From contig SOJS01000022.1 in assembly GCA_004376435.1 (NCBI GenBank), positions 1 to 8,154 of the forward strand: a stretch of DNA of 8,154 nucleotides, in the 5' to 3' direction. Each line of letters begins with the position of its first letter. Positions within the stretch are counted from its first letter, which is position 1. The notes beneath the pieces were generated by a model. That model saw nothing but the letters and a program-made list of their open reading frames with translations. It searched no databases and was not told where the DNA came from. Positions 6,005 through 8,154 of this stretch are shown here, one piece after another. Position numbers and translations under genes: made by a program. Source of the stretch: Dehalococcoidia bacterium. GTDB lineage: Bacteria; Chloroflexota; Dehalococcoidia; Dehalococcoidales; JAUVZE01.

Positions 6005-8050
6005 GGTCTTCTGCTCTAGCAGACGCAGGAGCTCCTCCTCGCTTATCTGCTTGATGCCCAGCGCCTTTGCCTTGGCAAGCTTGGAACCGGGCTCAGCACC
6101 GACCACTAAGTAATCTGTCTGGCGGGTAACATCGCTCTTGGTACTGCCGCCGAGGGCTCTTATCTGAGCCTCCGCCTGCTGCCGGCTGAAATTTTCCAGC
6201 CGACCAGTGATAACAAACTCCTGCCCCGCCAAGGGTATTTCCCGTGCCTCAATTTTCTCCGCCTTAAGCCTGACCCCCGCCTTTTCCAGCCGCTTAATGA
6301 TGCGGCGGTTCTCTTTCTGCTTGAAGAAGGCGGTGACGCTCTCAGCAATCTTGGGGCCGACAGTGGTGATAGCTATCAGCTTCTCCGCTGAGGCTTGAGC
6401 CAGCTCATCAAGGCTGGAAAACTCATTAGCCAAAATCTCCGCCATCTCCCCGCCGACATGGCGAATGCCCAGAGCAAAGATAACCCTGCCCAGCGGCGTC
6501 TTTTTGCTCTTCTCAATGGCACCGAGGATATTGCCAACGCTCTTTTCCGCCATTCCCTCCAGCTTGAGCAGGTCTTTCTCTTTCAGGTAATAAAGGTCGG
6601 AGACATCCCTGACCAGCCCCTGCTCAAAAAGGGCGGCGCTGAGCCTTTCACCTATCCCCCTGATATCCATACCCCCCCGCGAGACAAAGTGCTCCAGCCG
6701 CTCCTGAATCTGGGCCGGGCAGGCGGCATTAGAGCAGTAATACATAACCTCGCCCTCAGCCTTAACCACCTCCGCCCCGCACTCAGGGCAGGCAGGACGC
6801 TTTTTCTTACTATCGTATATCTTCTCAAGCAGGCGGAACTCCTTTTCGCGACCACGGCGCTTGCCTTTAACCGGCGCCACTATCTCAGGTATTACCTCAC
6901 CGGCTCGCTGGATGATGACAATATCCCCCTCGCGGATGTCCTTACGGCGGATGTCGTCCTCATTGTGCAGGGCTGCCTTTCTGATGGTTACCCCACCCAC
7001 CGCCACCGGCTCCAGAACAGCGTAGGGGTTAAGGGTGCCCGTCCGGCCGACACTGATTTCAATTTTCTTGAGGCGAGTTGTCCCCTGGATAGCCGGAAAC
7101 TTATAGGCAATCGCCCACCTCGGCTCATGGCCAATATCCCCCAGACGCCCCTGCAAGTCAAGGGAGTCCACCTTGACGACAATGCCGTCGGCTTCATAGG
7201 GCAGGTCTTCCCGCCTCTCCCGCCAGCTATCGTAGAAATGTGATACCTGCTCAATAGTGGCTAGCTTTCTATTATTGGGGTTGACCTTAAAGCCAAGGGA
7301 CCCAAGATACTCCATTGTTTCCCAGTGGCTTGATGGGGTTGGTCTGCCCTCAGCGTAGCCCAGCATATAGATATAGATATCCAGCGGCCGCCGCGCCGTA
7401 ACACGGGGGTCAAGCTGGCGGGCAGAGCCAGCAGCGGCGTTTCTGGGGTTGGCAAAGAGGGGCAGCCCCTCCGCCGCCCGCTCCTTATTTAGCTTATCAA
7501 AGCCGACTTTAGGCAGAAAGACCTCACCCCGCACCTCAAAGCGGGGCGGCGCCTCTTTGGGCACAGACAGCGGCAGACTCCCGATAGTCCTCAGGTTCTG
7601 GGTGATATCCTCACCGTGGAAGCCATCGCCACGGGTGGCACCGATAGTTAGCCTGCGGTTAACATAGGTCAGAGCCACCGCCAGCCCATCAATCTTGTGC
7701 TCACCGACAAAGCTCAACTGCCCGCCGACTAATTTTGAGATGCGGTTATACCAGGCAATTAGCTCCTCTTCAGAAAAGGCATTACCCAGCGATAATAAAG
7801 GCAGGGGGTGTTCCACCACACCAAAGGCCTCTACCGGCTTGGCGCCAACCCGCTGTGTCGGCGAGTCCGAAGTCAAAAACTGGGGGTATTTCTCCTCCAG
7901 CCCTTTAAGCTCTCTCATTAACTCATCATATTCGGCATCGCTAATCTCAGGGCTATCCAGAACATAATAGCGATAATTATGATGGTTAATCTGAGCCTTC
8001 AGCTTTTCTATTCTTGCCTTAACCTTACCCAGTTCAGCCACCGGCACCAT
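6002..8050 (-). CDS. ligA: NAD+-dependent DNA ligase LigA
   Basis: The enzyme seals nicks in double-stranded DNA using NAD+, acting in replication and repair in the cytoplasm. At 682 residues it is close to the usual ~670, and every domain is present. The N-terminal Ia domain has HNYRYYVLD (24-32). The adenylation domain has SPTQRVG (63-69), SLGNAF (87-92), nucleophile Lys119 in EHKIDG, TRGDG (139-143), EVRGEVF (172-178), GIVVKVD (289-295) and YKFP (316-319). The OB fold begins near SVGRTGTLNP (333-342). The Cys4 zinc finger uses C421, C424, C439 and C444. Helix-hairpin-helix repeats span about 455-600, and a BRCT domain spans about 605-682 (FVITGRLENF). ATG at 8050 gives the longest form, but its upstream GGGG sits directly against the start. 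GTG at codon 4 would have better spacing, so the start is uncertain by a few codons. It is probably the first gene of the cluster, and its stop lies one base before pth. Confidence 0.98.
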   Translation of the reverse strand: MVPVAELGKVKARIEKLKAQINHHNYRYYVLDSPEISDAEYDELMRELKGLEEKYPQFLTSDSPTQRVGAKPVEAFGVVEHPLPLLSLGNAFSEEELIAWYNRISKLVGGQLSFVGEHKIDGLAVALTYVNRRLTIGATRGDGFHGEDITQNLRTIGSLPLSVPKEAPPRFEVRGEVFLPKVGFDKLNKERAAEGLPLFANPRNAAAGSARQLDPRVTARRPLDIYIYMLGYAEGRPTPSSHWETMEYLGSLGFKVNPNNRKLATIEQVSHFYDSWRERREDLPYEADGIVVKVDSLDLQGRLGDIGHEPRWAIAYKFPAIQGTTRLKKIEISVGRTGTLNPYAVLEPVAVGGVTIRKAALHNEDDIRRKDIREGDIVIIQRAGEVIPEIVAPVKGKRRGREKEFRLLEKIYDSKKKRPACPECGAEVVKAEGEVMYYCSNAACPAQIQERLEHFVSRGGMDIRGIGERLSAALFEQGLVRDVSDLYYLKEKDLLKLEGMAEKSVGNILGAIEKSKKTPLGRVIFALGIRHVGGEMAEILANEFSSLDELAQASAEKLIAITTVGPKIAESVTAFFKQKENRRIIKRLEKAGVRLKAEKIEAREIPLAGQEFVITGRLENFSRQQAEAQIRALGGSTKSDVTRQTDYLVVGAEPGSKLAKAKALGIKQISEEELLRLLEQKT

Positions 8051-8078
8051 CCCCGCTAAAAGCTATCTTCACCAAGGT

Positions 8079-8107
8079 ATTGTAACACAGTAAATCATCG
8101 GGTTAAA
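8079..8107 (-). promoter_or_regulatory. Candidate sigma-70-type promoter of ligA
   Basis: On the minus strand a -35-like TTTAAC (8102-8107) is followed after 17 bp by TACAAT (8079-8084). The -10 box is preceded by TG plus one base, an extended -10. Predicted transcription starts near 8072, leaving a leader of about 20 bases before the ligA ATG. The boxes and spacing are read directly from the sequence; promoter activity is inferred. Confidence 0.6.
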
Positions 8108-8154
8108 GATAAAAACTTAACTTGCGCCCTCTGAAGAAGATAAGGTAAACTAGG
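8108..8154. other. Window edge upstream of ligA promoter, no gene seen
   Basis: This AT-richer 47-bp remainder lies behind the proposed ligA promoter. No open frame, hairpin or RNA gene can be supported in it. The neighbouring gene lies outside the window, so its identity and direction are unknown. Confidence 0.5.

Noticed and set aside
6395..7243. 282-codon open frame on the plus strand
   Set aside because: It lies wholly antisense to the conserved adenylation-to-helix-hairpin-helix part of ligA, shows no family resemblance, and has no promoter or ribosome site I could support. Long antisense frames are common opposite G+C-rich codons.
7364..7381. Short ATAGAT tandem repeat
   Set aside because: It only encodes the IYIYM stretch in ligA and shows no sign of a wider repeat array.
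7687..7704. His118 before the ligA nucleophile (EHKIDG)
   Set aside because: The residue just before the catalytic Lys varies among LigA proteins (for example ELKLDG in E. coli), so this is ordinary variation.

Overview
The window is a bacterial housekeeping segment. By eye its G+C is a little above half, and every supported gene lies on the minus strand, so the text reads right to left in gene order: ligA (NAD+-dependent DNA ligase), pth (peptidyl-tRNA hydrolase), a TIGR00725/LOG-like Rossmann protein, eno (enolase), an HgdB-like 2-hydroxyacyl-CoA dehydratase-family protein, gap (glyceraldehyde-3-phosphate dehydrogenase), and a radical SAM protein cut off by the left window edge. The gene families, and the mix of an orphan HgdB-like iron-sulfur protein with glycolytic genes, suggest an anaerobe, most likely a Dehalococcoidia-type Chloroflexota. 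That assignment is inference from gene content and protein style, not a database match.

Layout. Positions 8051-8154 are the only stretch of any size without a gene. It carries a good sigma-70-type promoter (TTTAAC, 17 bp, TACAAT with an extended TG) about 30 bp before ligA. ligA and pth are separated by one base (TGATATG) and are probably translationally coupled. The 64-bp gap after pth holds a second and stronger promoter (TTGCCA, 18 bp, TATAAT with extended TG), followed by an AAGGA ribosome site for the LOG-like gene. From there to the left edge the spacers are only 20-35 bp and no terminator hairpin is visible. LOG-like, eno, HgdB-like, gap and the radical SAM gene therefore look like one transcription unit that can run from the internal promoter, with or without read-through from ligA-pth.

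Function. eno and gap supply two steps of lower glycolysis/gluconeogenesis, but pgk, tpi and the mutase are not next to them. ligA seals DNA nicks and pth recycles peptidyl-tRNA. The LOG-like, HgdB-like and radical SAM proteins are conserved families whose exact substrates cannot be read from the sequence. The radical SAM reading frame is open for 483 codons from position 1451 to the window edge, with no stop.

I see no mobile element, CRISPR array, tRNA, rRNA or prophage. The points most worth a second look are the orphan HgdB-like protein between eno and gap, the truncated radical SAM protein, a Lys in Pth where E. coli has the conserved active-site Asn, the heavy use of TAG stops (five of six complete genes), and an 11-bp sequence shared by two spacers of the cluster. 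I found no clear sign of a wholly new system.
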